A DNA stretch of 64,000 nucleotides from Paenibacillus taichungensis. GTDB taxonomy: Bacteria; Bacillota; Bacilli; Paenibacillales; Paenibacillaceae. A program made the position numbers and the translations under genes. Below, one piece after another: positions 25,183 to 33,651 of this stretch. Each line of letters begins with the position of its first letter. The first letter of the stretch is position 1. The notes under the pieces were generated by a model. The model saw only the letters and a list, made by a program, of their open reading frames with translations, was not told where the DNA came from and did not search any database. Location: NCBI RefSeq assembly GCF_003287275.1, contig NZ_QEVW01000002.1:177170-241169 (forward strand). The letters are read 5' to 3'.

Positions 25183-25461
25183 ATGTCTTATAGACCGCGT
25201 ATTGCAAAATTGGAAGTAGCTAGTAAAAATGAAAAAGACGGATTGTATGAATTTACAATGAAATTGGTAGATGGTACACAGTGCCGTGTATTCTACTCCC
25301 ATTCCCCGGAATGGAAGATGACCAATATCAGCCGTCTGCAGAAAACGCCTTGTCCAGTATGCCGCAAAGATTTCATTTGCAAATGCATGGACCAGTGGGC
25401 TGGTGACCTGCACCAACAAATGATCGATGACCAATGGATGGAAAAGGCAATTGCCGAGTAA
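25183..25461 (+). CDS. Hypothetical protein with CxxC..CxC motif
   Basis: 92 residues. The C-terminal half carries CPVCRKDFICKC (three or four Cys), likely a metal or redox site. The N-terminal half looks like a small beta structure (YRPRIAKLEVASKN, YEFTMKLVDGTQCRVFY). Start 25183 has AGGTGAT 4-5 bases upstream. I do not recognise the family. It lies in a run of small, monocistronic genes and has its own terminator. Confidence 0.7.
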   Translation: MSYRPRIAKLEVASKNEKDGLYEFTMKLVDGTQCRVFYSHSPEWKMTNISRLQKTPCPVCRKDFICKCMDQWAGDLHQQMIDDQWMEKAIAE

Positions 25462-25477
25462 TTGCCAAAACAGATAC

Positions 25478-25507
25478 GAGCGTGGGCGTAGAGCCTGCGC
25501 TCTTTTT
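25478..25507 (+). terminator. Terminator after the 25183-25461 gene
   Basis: GAGCG.GGGC pairs with GCC.GCGCTC, followed by five Ts. Confidence 0.8.
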
Positions 25508-25605
25508 CTATTTTCCGTTACACTTAAATAAAATGTAAAAAAAGCGACCACGATGACTCAAAACGGGTAAGTTACTCTAATAGCACACATGAGGAGGCCG
25601 CGATT

Positions 25606-26028
25606 ATGACAGCAAACCAAATGGATCAGCATCAGGGACACCCGATTGTGCTTGTGGACGGAGTCTGTCATTTCTGCCAAGGATTAACGAAGTGGATAAT
25701 CAAGCGTGACCCTGAGGGGAAATTTCATTTTGCATCACTTCAATCGGATGTAGCGAAAAAATTGCTGGAGAAGGGCAATTTGTCCACGGACAGCATGGAC
25801 ACTTTTGTACTCATTGAGGATGGAAAATATTATACACGTTCAACCGCAGCGCTGCGTCTGGCCAAAGGTTTGAAATTCCCCTATCCATTATTGTACGTGT
25901 TGATTATTGTACCGAGATTTATTCGAAATGCCATATATAACATGGTAGCTCGCAATCGATATCGATGGTTCGGTAAAGATGAAGTGTGTATGCTGCCCAC
26001 ACCTGACATTAAGGATCGATTCCTTTAA
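25606..26028 (+). CDS. DCC-family (DUF393) thiol-disulfide oxidoreductase-like protein
   Basis: 140 residues. The DCC motif DGVCHFCQG is at about residues 18-26, which resembles a thioredoxin CxxC active site and names the family. Also present are RDPEGKFHFASLQS and RLAKGLKFPYPLLYVL, typical of the family, and the C-terminal RNRYRWFGK. The redox activity is inferred from the motif. GAGGAGGCC lies upstream of the start. Confidence 0.9.
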   Translation: MTANQMDQHQGHPIVLVDGVCHFCQGLTKWIIKRDPEGKFHFASLQSDVAKKLLEKGNLSTDSMDTFVLIEDGKYYTRSTAALRLAKGLKFPYPLLYVLIIVPRFIRNAIYNMVARNRYRWFGKDEVCMLPTPDIKDRFL

Positions 26029-26127
26029 AAGGCTAAAGTGTGACAGATTGTATCGGCAACGATTGATTAATAACGGAAATAATTGGGTAATGAGTACGGA
26101 TCAATTCTATTTTGGGAGGCAAATAAC

Positions 26128-26991
26128 TTGAAGAAGTGGACTACATTAATTATTGGGGCATTATTAGCAGTAAGCATGACAGCTTGCAGTAGCGATGCAG
26201 ATAACAGTACAGCAACGCCGCCAGCTGGCAACGAAACGTCTAACGAGGGTAATACAACTGCGGAGCAGGAGACAAAGACCCCTACATTGGACGAGTTAAT
26301 TGAGAAGACAAATGCAGCGACTAAAGACATGAAAAGTTTCACTACGGAAGCCAATATCGATCAAAAATTGAAACTGGTAGCTGGCGAGCAGTCCCAGGAT
26401 CAACAGGTGAAAACATCGCTGAAGATGGATATCATTAAAGATCCAATGATGATCTATCAGGAGATGAAAATGGAAATGTCCGGACAGGAAGCACAAAATG
26501 TGAAGCAGTACATCACTTCGGATAAGATTTATTCACAGGTGGGAGATCAATGGGTCAAAATTCCTGATGAACAAACGAAACCACTGATTGAGCAAATGCA
26601 GGCAAGCATGAAACCTGAAGGTGAGCTGGATCAATTTAAAAAGATTGCCGAAGACACCAAAATTACGGAAGAAGGCGATAACTATGTCATTAACGCTGAC
26701 GTATCCGGAGATAACGTGAAGGAACTGGCCAAAGCAGTCATGGAGCAAAACGGATCGGATGCCCAAACTCAGGCGATGCTTGATCAAATGAATATTACCA
26801 GCATGAAGATGAAATATATGATCAACAAAGAAACCTATCTGCCTGCAAGTACGGATGTCAATATGGTTATGGATATGGAGCAGGAGGGACAGAAAATCTC
26901 GATGGACATGAAAATGACCAGCACGTTCTCTAACCATAACGGTGTGAAAGAGATTAAGATCCCGCAAGAGGCATTGGATAGTGCGAAATAA
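26128..26991 (+). CDS. Secreted lipoprotein, DUF6612-like
   Basis: 287 residues, TTG start with GGGAGG 8 bases upstream. The N-terminus KKWTTLIIGALLAVSMTAC is a lipoprotein signal peptide with the cleaved Cys at about residue 20. A Thr/Ser/Asn-rich linker of about 30 residues follows. The rest has repeating stretches such as TTEANIDQKLKL, MEMSGQEAQNVKQYIT and INKETYLPASTDV, a pattern seen in Firmicutes lipoproteins of the DUF6612/LolA-like type. Probable role at the membrane surface, function unknown. Confidence 0.78.
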   Translation: MKKWTTLIIGALLAVSMTACSSDADNSTATPPAGNETSNEGNTTAEQETKTPTLDELIEKTNAATKDMKSFTTEANIDQKLKLVAGEQSQDQQVKTSLKMDIIKDPMMIYQEMKMEMSGQEAQNVKQYITSDKIYSQVGDQWVKIPDEQTKPLIEQMQASMKPEGELDQFKKIAEDTKITEEGDNYVINADVSGDNVKELAKAVMEQNGSDAQTQAMLDQMNITSMKMKYMINKETYLPASTDVNMVMDMEQEGQKISMDMKMTSTFSNHNGVKEIKIPQEALDSAK

Positions 26992-27073
26992 GAAGGCAAG
27001 GATAGCGGGAGAGACTATCGAATGAGAAGTTAATCTGGTAAAGTTGCTTAAGATGTGTATCTTCTGAAGAAGG

Positions 27074-27142
27074 CACTTCTGATATGAATTTGTGTGAACC
27101 AACAGGTTCGGCGGATTCAATCAGGGGTGTTTTTCTTTTTTT
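27074..27142 (+). terminator. Terminator after the lipoprotein gene
   Basis: A multi-part imperfect hairpin (CTGAT/ATCAG, GAAT/GATTC, GAACC/GGTTC) ends in a long T-rich run. Its position, 80 bases after the stop, fits the end of the lipoprotein transcript. Confidence 0.55.
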
Positions 27143-27756
27143 GCATGCGTTTTGTGGTCAGCGTATTAACAAACGGGTGAGCAGTAGTGGCTTCCGCATG
27201 GGGAGTGATAAGCCTATAGCGTACCGGGCTACAAAGGACATTGTCTCGAAGGTGCACAGGACTGGGAATGAGTGAGTGAGGTCTCTTACGGAGTGAGTGT
27301 TCATGCGTCATAGGCTCTAGCAGATTGCCTCAAGAGATCGCATCACTTCCGTTAACCGAATCCATTCGTGTCCTTAAATATGACTGACAGAAGCTCTCTC
27401 CCTTGGTCATATAGGGTCCGGTTGTGGACCACAAGGGTGATATCCTGACTGAATCCTCATCCTTGACTTAGGAATCAAATCAAACGTCTTAACACACAGA
27501 AATGGTCAGAGATAGTCTCCATTGCCATGCTTGCGTCGTGCCATCCAATTCCTACACTGGAAACGGAGCAATCTTCATTACAGCTACCTCAGCTACTTGG
27601 TTGGAAGTAGGCTCATAGCTACACTGTTGTTTGCTTCTGCTGAACTTTTTCCCTTGGCGAAAGCTCTTGGATTTTCTACAATAGTCATGTAAGCGAATCG
27701 ATTTAGGGTTGGTAGGAAGCTGGAGAAAGTCTATTTCAGGGAAGAAGGTTGGAGAA
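27143..27756. other. 614-base gene-less region of unlike composition, with a compact hairpin
   Basis: No intact open reading frame with ribosome site was found on either strand. GC content looks higher than in neighbouring intergenic DNA. At 27400-27437, CCCTTG...CAAGGG encloses GGTCC-GGTTGT-GGACC, a two-level hairpin. Reading either strand gives only fragments interrupted by stops. It may be the decayed remnant of an inserted element or a structured non-coding RNA. I could not identify which. Confidence 0.4.
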
Positions 27757-28140
27757 ATGATTGAATATGCACATATACACCACGTGAGTCTGGCTGTACG
27801 TGATTTGGAGGTTGCGAAGAAATTCTATTCGGGTTTGCTCCGTATGCAGGAGATTGAACGTCCGCCGTTCAACTCCACAGGCACCTGGTATGCCCTTGGT
27901 AGTCAGCAGCTTCATCTATTACAGCATCCGCAGGGACATACGCTTCGTGAGGCTGGCATCGATACTACAGATGGACATTTTGCGATCTGGGTGAAGAGTT
28001 ACAAGGAGACATTGGATTGGCTGGAACAGCAGGGAATTGAATATGAGGCAAGACCAGATAGTGTTGCCGGGTTCGCACAAATTTTTGTGCTTGATCCTGA
28101 CCGCAATATTATTGAGTTTGATGCACCTTATCATTCTTAA
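27757..28140 (+). CDS. VOC-family (glyoxalase/dioxygenase fold) protein
   Basis: 127 residues. The segments IHHVSLAVRDLEVAKKFYSGLL, GIDTTDGHFAIWV and FVLDPDRNIIEFDAPY are typical of the vicinal oxygen chelate fold, with candidate metal ligands His near the N-terminus, His and Glu near the C-terminus. Members include glyoxalase I, fosfomycin-resistance proteins and dioxygenases; the substrate cannot be told. Start 27757 has GGAGAA immediately upstream; an earlier in-frame start at 27709 lacks a site. Confidence 0.85.
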   Translation: MIEYAHIHHVSLAVRDLEVAKKFYSGLLRMQEIERPPFNSTGTWYALGSQQLHLLQHPQGHTLREAGIDTTDGHFAIWVKSYKETLDWLEQQGIEYEARPDSVAGFAQIFVLDPDRNIIEFDAPYHS

Positions 28141-28261
28141 TTTGATTGGGTTTTTGAAATAGGAGGTAAAGAGATACTAGAAGAAAGAGTTTATTTTATA
28201 ATTCTTAAATACCATTAATACTCTAAATTGAGGGTTATTTACAAAATGGTACTTATGAAAA

Positions 28262-28310
28262 TAGCCTTCCATATACTGCATGTTCATGCGGGTATTGGAT
28301 GGCTTTTTTT
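28262..28310 (+). terminator. Terminator with repeated core, copy 1
   Basis: AGCC.TCCA pairs with TGGA.GGCT, followed by seven Ts. The core CATATACTGCAT..TGCGG.TATTGG recurs in the pilus leader at 29165-29222. Position after the VOC gene and before the convergent secreted-protein gene fits a terminator. Confidence 0.75.
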
Positions 28311-28433
28311 CGAGGAAGGGAATTAGAATAAAAAGTCTAATAAATATACTTTGCTAAAATACATTAGGATATATTAGATAAATTATCATAGGAAAGAGGG
28401 GATGCGTTACATCCCCTCTGATTACGTATGGGT

Positions 28434-28772
28434 TTATCGTACAGTGACTGTATAGAGTACAGTATCACCGTTAGGTAAATAACCGACTACTGTACAAACC
28501 CCAGGTGACAAACCAATTATTAATCCTTGTTGATTTAAATAAATGCCGCCATAGTCTCCACTAATCCAAAAGTTGGAGCCAGCAACTGTAATGCTCTCGC
28601 CAACTCTCAAACTAATAGGAACGGAAATCTGATCTGCAAGAGTTATTACATTGGACGTTTCTGCAGAAGTAGTACTAGGACTTGGTGTAGTAGTACTAGC
28701 TGCGAAAGATGTAGAACCAACAGTGAAGCACGCAACGACAGTTAATAGACCAGTAATAAGTTTCTTTTTCAT
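28434..28772 (-). CDS. Small secreted protein with bacterial Ig-like (Big_2-type) domain
   Basis: 112 residues. A Sec signal peptide (MKKKLITGLLTVVACFTVG) ends near SFAAS, probably cleaved after Ala. A Ser/Thr linker follows. The remaining 65 residues (SLRVGESITVAGS.., ..LNQQGLIIGLSPGVCTVVGYLPNG) match the Big_2 Ig-like pattern with its nG.i.al.pG motif. Such domains commonly occur in surface adhesins; here it is alone. Start 28772 has GAGAGG upstream. Confidence 0.75.
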   Translation of the reverse strand: MKKKLITGLLTVVACFTVGSTSFAASTTTPSPSTTSAETSNVITLADQISVPISLRVGESITVAGSNFWISGDYGGIYLNQQGLIIGLSPGVCTVVGYLPNGDTVLYTVTVR

Positions 28773-29115
28773 CGTTATCATCCTCTCATATTTGGAATAC
28801 AACTCTATTATATAGAAAATATATCCAATAGTAAACTATATTCGGAAAATAAAGTATTTTATTGGATGAATATTATGTGAACCAAGGATTAATTTTGAGA
28901 TACTCAATTTTGTGAAACTGCTAATAATAATTTATTTTTTTCTCTGCAAATTGATAAAAATATTAAATATAGTGGTGTATCGTTACGAAAGGGATAAGCG
29001 ATAGAATGTACAGTGACAAACATTGCGTAAACATGGAACTGATGCAACAAATGAGGTATGTTACCTGAATAACAACTATAAGGAGTAAGAGGATTAGTGG
29101 AGCAGAATAAATCCC
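28773..29115. other. AT-rich intergenic region before the pilus promoter
   Basis: No gene. Contains the leftward promoter region of the small secreted Ig-like gene. The stretch is very AT-rich and shows no repeats that I could identify. Confidence 0.45.
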
Positions 29116-29144
29116 TTGCTCCTCCAGAAATTGTATGCTATATT
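29116..29144 (+). promoter_or_regulatory. Promoter of the Flp/Tad pilus operon
   Basis: TTGCTC, a 17-base spacer and TATATT. The start point would be near 29151. A terminator hairpin lies between it and the first gene. Confidence 0.6.
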
Positions 29145-29164
29145 ATCCATACATTCATAGCACG

Positions 29165-29222
29165 TGACGGAAGCACCGTCCATATACTGCATATTCTTGC
29201 GGTTATTGGACGGTGCTTTTTT
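29165..29222 (+). terminator. Leader terminator (attenuator) of the pilus operon, core copy 2
   Basis: GCACCGTCCA pairs with TGGACGGTGC around the shared core (TACTGCAT..TGCGGTTATTGG), followed by six Ts. Just upstream, GACGG at 29166-29170 can instead pair with the CCGTC of the 5' arm, across AAGCA. The two structures exclude each other, the classic layout of an antiterminator. What triggers the switch is not visible. Confidence 0.7.
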
Positions 29223-29251
29223 GTGCTTTTTTTGCAGGGAGGGGAGAAGAA

Positions 29252-30475
29252 TTGATTGTTCTTAAGGCAGTGCTGGCTTCCAAAGACAGAGAGTATATCA
29301 GCGCCTGGCTTGATTTTGTACAAGGCAGCTCGTCCGGCTCCGGTATACGATTTACCGCCTTTTCGCAATGTGAACCGTTCAGGGACTACATGAATGAACA
29401 GGGAGGCAGGGAACAGCCGGATCTGGTGGTTGCGGAGCCGGAGTTTCTAAACCATTGGCTGGGTAACGGTGGCGAAACCTCGGGTATTCCATGGCTGATG
29501 CTTAGTGAAGGAATGGATGAAGTCGATGAGGATAAACGATTGATGAAATATCAACCATTGCCTACACTGATGGACGCTGTTCTCAATGCTTGTCGGCAGC
29601 CGCGTCGGAAGAAGACTCATCGTCCAGGTCAGGAGACGCTTTCTATTGGAGTTGTATCAGCTTCCGGCGGGAGTGGCAAAACTGCCGTGGCGATGCATAT
29701 GGCGAAGCAATTGGGGATTGCAGGATACGCTGTTCTGTATCTCAATCTGGAGACGCTGGATAGCTCGATGCCGTTTCTGGAAAAAGGTTTGTCTAGAAGT
29801 GGGCAGCGTATACCTGATGCAGAAACAGGACTGTCACGTCTGCTTTACGATTTGAAGGTGGGCAGGAAGGAATCGGTTAAACAGGGACAAGCACAGTCTT
29901 CCTCCAAAGGGGGGGACGGATATGTACTGCGTCACGAAGCGCTGAAGTCGGATGTGTTTTGGCCGTTATCGAATCGGAAGGAATTGCTGCAAATGTCCCG
30001 TGAGGATACGAAGAGCCTTATTCGGTATTTGGCGGACTGCGGGCAATATGATGTGCTCATTCTGGATGGGGACTCCGGTTGGGATGGACGCAGTGAGGGA
30101 ATTTTCGATGCTTCCGATGCATTCGTGTGGCTGGTTGAGGATGACATCTCTTCCATGCACCGCTGGGGTCAATGGATGCAGCATATGGAGCGCACGAGGC
30201 CAGATCTGCATGAAAGTGTGTTGGACCGTGCCCACTTCATTGTCAACAAGTATCGGGACAGCGTCATCAATACCTTGCCAAGACCTGATCTGCATTTGGA
30301 TGCTGTGCTGCCGTATATCCCTTCCTGGAAGCAGCTTAGTCAGGAGGAAGTGATGCTCAGCTCACCGATCTTTCAACGCGAAGTGAAGAGGTTATGCGCC
30401 ATGATCGTACAGGATGGGGAAGAAGAACTAAAGCAGACAGGACGAATCCAGAAGGGTGATGTGTGGTCACTATGA
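29252..30475 (+). CDS. TadZ/CpaE-like ATPase of the Flp pilus
   Basis: 407 residues, TTG start at 29252 with GGAGGGGAG upstream. The first 120 residues are an atypical receiver-like domain. The P-loop ATPase follows with SASGGSGKTAVAMHMAKQLG (Walker A with the MinD/ParA-type extra Gly) and ..VLILDGDSGWDG.. for Walker B. TadZ/CpaE proteins position the Tad machinery at a cell site. It is the first gene of the operon and overlaps tadA. About 20 C-terminal residues are polar. Confidence 0.82.
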   Translation: MIVLKAVLASKDREYISAWLDFVQGSSSGSGIRFTAFSQCEPFRDYMNEQGGREQPDLVVAEPEFLNHWLGNGGETSGIPWLMLSEGMDEVDEDKRLMKYQPLPTLMDAVLNACRQPRRKKTHRPGQETLSIGVVSASGGSGKTAVAMHMAKQLGIAGYAVLYLNLETLDSSMPFLEKGLSRSGQRIPDAETGLSRLLYDLKVGRKESVKQGQAQSSSKGGDGYVLRHEALKSDVFWPLSNRKELLQMSREDTKSLIRYLADCGQYDVLILDGDSGWDGRSEGIFDASDAFVWLVEDDISSMHRWGQWMQHMERTRPDLHESVLDRAHFIVNKYRDSVINTLPRPDLHLDAVLPYIPSWKQLSQEEVMLSSPIFQREVKRLCAMIVQDGEEELKQTGRIQKGDVWSL

Positions 30476-31782
30476 TGGATTCATCCAAGATGATACTGGA
30501 CCGAGAAGAGCAGTTTCAGATCATGCGTCGCGAGGTCAGGGAAGGCCTGGATTTGACGTCCTCTGCGGGAGACGAAGAACTGTGGCAGGGAATTGAGCGT
30601 AAAGTGCTTTCTGACCCGAAACTGAATGATCTGACCTCCGGGGAGCGCCATACGCTTGTGCAGCGATTATTTGACTCCTTTCGAGGGCTGGATATTCTGC
30701 AACCATTAGTGGATCATCCTGAAATTACGGAGATTATGATCAACAGCCACCGGGAAATTTTCGTTGAGCAGGAAGGTGAAGTCAGACAGATCACGCTGGA
30801 GTTCGAGTCCAGGGAACGATTGGAAGACATTATCCAGATGATTGTATCCGGGGTGAACCGGATTGTGAATGAGTCTTCTCCAATCGTGGATGCGAGATTG
30901 AAAGACGGCTCGCGGGTCAATATCGTGCTGCCTCCGATTGCGTTGAAGGGTCCGACCATGACGATTCGGAAATTCCCGAGTGAACCGATGAAAATGTCCG
31001 ATCTGATTGGTAAAGGTGCCCTGCATGAAGAAGCGGCAGAGTTGCTGCAACAGTTGGTACGCAGTAAATACAATATTTTTATCGGTGGCGGAACCGGGTC
31101 GGGGAAAACCACTTTCCTAAATGCATTATCTCAGTTTATCCCTGCGGATGAACGTATCATCACGATTGAGGACTCTGCTGAATTACAGATTGTCACGGTA
31201 CCCAATCTGGTATCACTGGAGACACGTAATGCGAATACCGAGGGCAAGGGGCAAATATCCATTCGGGACTTGATCAAGTCATCCTTGCGGATGCGTCCAA
31301 ATCGAATTGTCATTGGTGAGGTGCGGGGGGCAGAAGCGCTGGATATGTTGCAGGCTATGAACACTGGACATGATGGCTCGTTGTCTACGGGACACGCAAA
31401 TACGATCTCCGATATGATCAGCAGATTGGAAACCATGGTGCTCAGCGGTGCGGATCTTCCCATCGCGGTTGTGCGCCAGCAGATCAGCTCGGCCATTGAT
31501 ATCTTTGTACATTTATCCCGGCTGCGCGACCGTTCACGTCGGGTGACCGAGATTAGCGAAGTGATTGGCATGCAGGACGGAGAAGTACTGCTCAATCCAC
31601 TGTTTCGTTTCCGGGAAATTGAAGAAAAAGAAGGCAAGATTATTGGCGGACTCGTGCAAGTTGGAACGCTGAGACAAGTGGATAAAATTCAGATGGCAGG
31701 GCTAGGGGAATGGTTGAACGAGTACATAGAACGAAATAGTGATGAGGTAAAGGATTTGGGATCGGATAACAACGTAAATTAG
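30463..31782 (+). CDS. tadA: Tad secretion ATPase TadA (CpaF)
   Basis: 439 residues. The secretion ATPase signatures are present: Walker A GGGTGSGKTTFLNAL, the Asp-box region RIITIEDSAEL, Walker B RIVIGEVRGAEALDML and the His box GHDGSLSTGHANT. An N-terminal domain of about 130 residues precedes them. It powers assembly, and possibly retraction, of the Flp pilus in the cytosol. Start is GTG at 30463 or ATG at 30472. The first has AAGGG 6-7 bases upstream, so I choose it. It overlaps the previous gene. Confidence 0.93.
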   Translation: MVTMMDSSKMILDREEQFQIMRREVREGLDLTSSAGDEELWQGIERKVLSDPKLNDLTSGERHTLVQRLFDSFRGLDILQPLVDHPEITEIMINSHREIFVEQEGEVRQITLEFESRERLEDIIQMIVSGVNRIVNESSPIVDARLKDGSRVNIVLPPIALKGPTMTIRKFPSEPMKMSDLIGKGALHEEAAELLQQLVRSKYNIFIGGGTGSGKTTFLNALSQFIPADERIITIEDSAELQIVTVPNLVSLETRNANTEGKGQISIRDLIKSSLRMRPNRIVIGEVRGAEALDMLQAMNTGHDGSLSTGHANTISDMISRLETMVLSGADLPIAVVRQQISSAIDIFVHLSRLRDRSRRVTEISEVIGMQDGEVLLNPLFRFREIEEKEGKIIGGLVQVGTLRQVDKIQMAGLGEWLNEYIERNSDEVKDLGSDNNVN

Positions 31783-31801
31783 ATGATTCTATTGGTAGGT
31801 G

Positions 31802-32569
31802 ATGAAGTTGGGTGAGGCCAGACAGGTGTTAACGGACTACACCGTATTTACGCTATCCCGGAGGCAGCGGATTGTTTGCATGCTGATTAGTGGTTTGTTG
31901 TTCTTTGGTGTCGGTATTCTGTTCTATCATCACTGGTTGGCCGGACTGATATTGGCAGCGGGATGTATATGGGTACCAAAACACTGGACAAAAGTACTGT
32001 TGGAACGTAGAAGAATGACTCTAAGTTTACATTTCAAGCAGGCATTATATGCCTTGTCCTCCGCGCTGGCTGCGGGAAAATCGGTAGAGAATGGATTTAA
32101 GGAATCAGTGGAGGATCTGCGCATGCTGAATCCTGAGGCGGATACAGATCTCATTCGTGAATTCACTATTTTGAGGACACGAATGGAATATGGTCAGCCC
32201 ATTGAAGAGGCGCTGCAAGACTTCTCGGACCGGGCAAAAATTGAGGATATCACAAACTTTGCCGATGTGTTCATCACTTGTAAGCGAACGGGTGGAGATC
32301 TGGTCGAAGTGGTGAGGCGAACCTCTGCGGTTATTGGTGAGAAGCTGGATATTCAGCAGGACATCATGGTAGCGGTGGCACAGAAGAAGTTTGAATCCAA
32401 AGTGATGTTTGCCGCTCCATTTATTTTTCTGATTTTTCTGAACTTTACGGCCCAGGATTTTATGGAGCCGTTATACAGTGGGATGGGATATATGATTTCC
32501 AGCGGGGCATTGGTGTTACTCGCCTGCTGTTACTTGTGGATTACGCGCATTATGGATATCAAAGTATAA
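31802..32569 (+). CDS. tadB: Tad platform protein TadB
   Basis: About 255 residues. It has a hydrophobic N-terminal segment pair, the central type II secretion F-domain (KQALYALSSALAAGKSVENGF, RTGGDLVEVVRRTSAVIGE) and C-terminal membrane segments. It is the inner-membrane partner of TadA. The start is uncertain: GTG 31799, ATG 31802 and TTG 31808 lie together, and AGGTGAT favours the TTG by spacing. It is followed by tadC with a 12-base gap. Confidence 0.85.
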   Translation: MKLGEARQVLTDYTVFTLSRRQRIVCMLISGLLFFGVGILFYHHWLAGLILAAGCIWVPKHWTKVLLERRRMTLSLHFKQALYALSSALAAGKSVENGFKESVEDLRMLNPEADTDLIREFTILRTRMEYGQPIEEALQDFSDRAKIEDITNFADVFITCKRTGGDLVEVVRRTSAVIGEKLDIQQDIMVAVAQKKFESKVMFAAPFIFLIFLNFTAQDFMEPLYSGMGYMISSGALVLLACCYLWITRIMDIKV

Positions 32570-32581
32570 GGAGCTGACACG

Positions 32582-33451
32582 ATGCTGCTTCCCGTTATTT
32601 TCGGAGGGGTGCTCGGAGCAGGGTGGCTGGTGCTTGATCAAACGCGAGGGCAGACCTACCGACATTTGCGCAAACTGGATATGGAAGGATTACGTCTGAA
32701 GAAGCTGCATGGTCCCTTTTTGTATTTACTGGACAAGTTCGAGGTGGGCCGTAGGTTGCCTGTGCTCATATTCCGCATGCAGCATGCCATTCAGAAAATG
32801 TATGGCTTACAGCACAGTGGAGAGAAAACGATGCTCTACTGTGCTGAAATGCTGACCTACTCATGGCTGATGTTGCTTGTAGGCTGCCTTTTGTCTCTCG
32901 TTGGGGATATGGGGCTTGGCGGTATGGTGGGTGGATTGGCACTGGGCGTTGCACTTCCCTTTGCGCTCTACCAAGATCTTAACACCAAAGTGCAGCGAAG
33001 AGATCAGGACATACTCATGGAGCTACCGGAGTTATTGAACCGAATTGTTCTGCTGGTTGGTGCGGGAGAAACGGTGCAGCGTGCCATTGTTCACTGTGTA
33101 GCCAGTCAGGGAGAACGAAATCATCCCCTCTATAATGAGCTACGAAAGATGGTTGGGGATTGGAACAACGGTTATTCGTTTCAACAATCCTTTGAACAGT
33201 TCAGTCGTCGCTGTGGTGTACAGGAAGTGACGATTTTTACAACAACAGTGCTGCTGAATTTCCGGCGAGGGGGAGGTGACTTTGTACTGGCGCTGCGGGA
33301 TCTGTCCCAAGTGTTGTGGGAGAAACGCAAGGCCGTTAGTCGGGCTAAGGGAGAACAGGCTTCTTCCAAATTGGTGTTTCCGATGGTATTGATCTTTTTT
33401 TCGATTGTGGTGATGATCGGGGCACCTGCTTTTATGATGATGAATATGTAG
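32582..33451 (+). CDS. tadC: Tad platform protein TadC
   Basis: 289 residues, homologous to TadB. Central F-domain (MELPELLNRIVLLVGAGETVQRAI, RRGGGDFVLALRDLSQVLWEKRKA) between membrane segments at about 85-125 and the C-terminal end (VFPMVLIFFSIVVMIGAPAFMMMN). TadB and TadC together form the membrane platform on which Flp subunits are polymerised. AAGGAGCTG precedes the ATG. Confidence 0.9.
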   Translation: MLLPVIFGGVLGAGWLVLDQTRGQTYRHLRKLDMEGLRLKKLHGPFLYLLDKFEVGRRLPVLIFRMQHAIQKMYGLQHSGEKTMLYCAEMLTYSWLMLLVGCLLSLVGDMGLGGMVGGLALGVALPFALYQDLNTKVQRRDQDILMELPELLNRIVLLVGAGETVQRAIVHCVASQGERNHPLYNELRKMVGDWNNGYSFQQSFEQFSRRCGVQEVTIFTTTVLLNFRRGGGDFVLALRDLSQVLWEKRKAVSRAKGEQASSKLVFPMVLIFFSIVVMIGAPAFMMMNM

Positions 33452-33462
33452 GAGGAATTGGG

Positions 33463-33651
33463 ATGCTGGAATTGATGAAAAGCAAAGTAATTGGATTTTG
33501 GAAGGAAGAGGATGGGCTTGGTACGCTGGAGCTCATTCTAATCATCGGCGTTATTATCATTATTGCATTAATATTCAAAGATCAAATTAAAACATTGGTA
33601 GAAAGACTGTTAACCAAAGTGAGCAATAAAAGTAATGAGTTTTTTGAGTGA
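33463..33651 (+). CDS. Flp-type (type IVb) pilin
   Basis: 62 residues. EEDGLGTLEL carries a class III prepilin site: cleavage after Gly leaves Glu at position 5 of the mature chain, followed by a hydrophobic helix (ILIIGVIIIIALIF). The remainder is short and polar, typical of Flp pilins. GGAGGAA precedes the ATG. It is the expected major pilus subunit; its end overlaps the start of the next gene by 17 bases. Confidence 0.85.
   Translation: MLELMKSKVIGFWKEEDGLGTLELILIIGVIIIIALIFKDQIKTLVERLLTKVSNKSNEFFE

Noticed and set aside
27117..27311. Minus-strand open frame of 64 codons in the gene-less stretch
   Set aside because: It overlaps the probable terminator, lacks a ribosome site and resembles no family.
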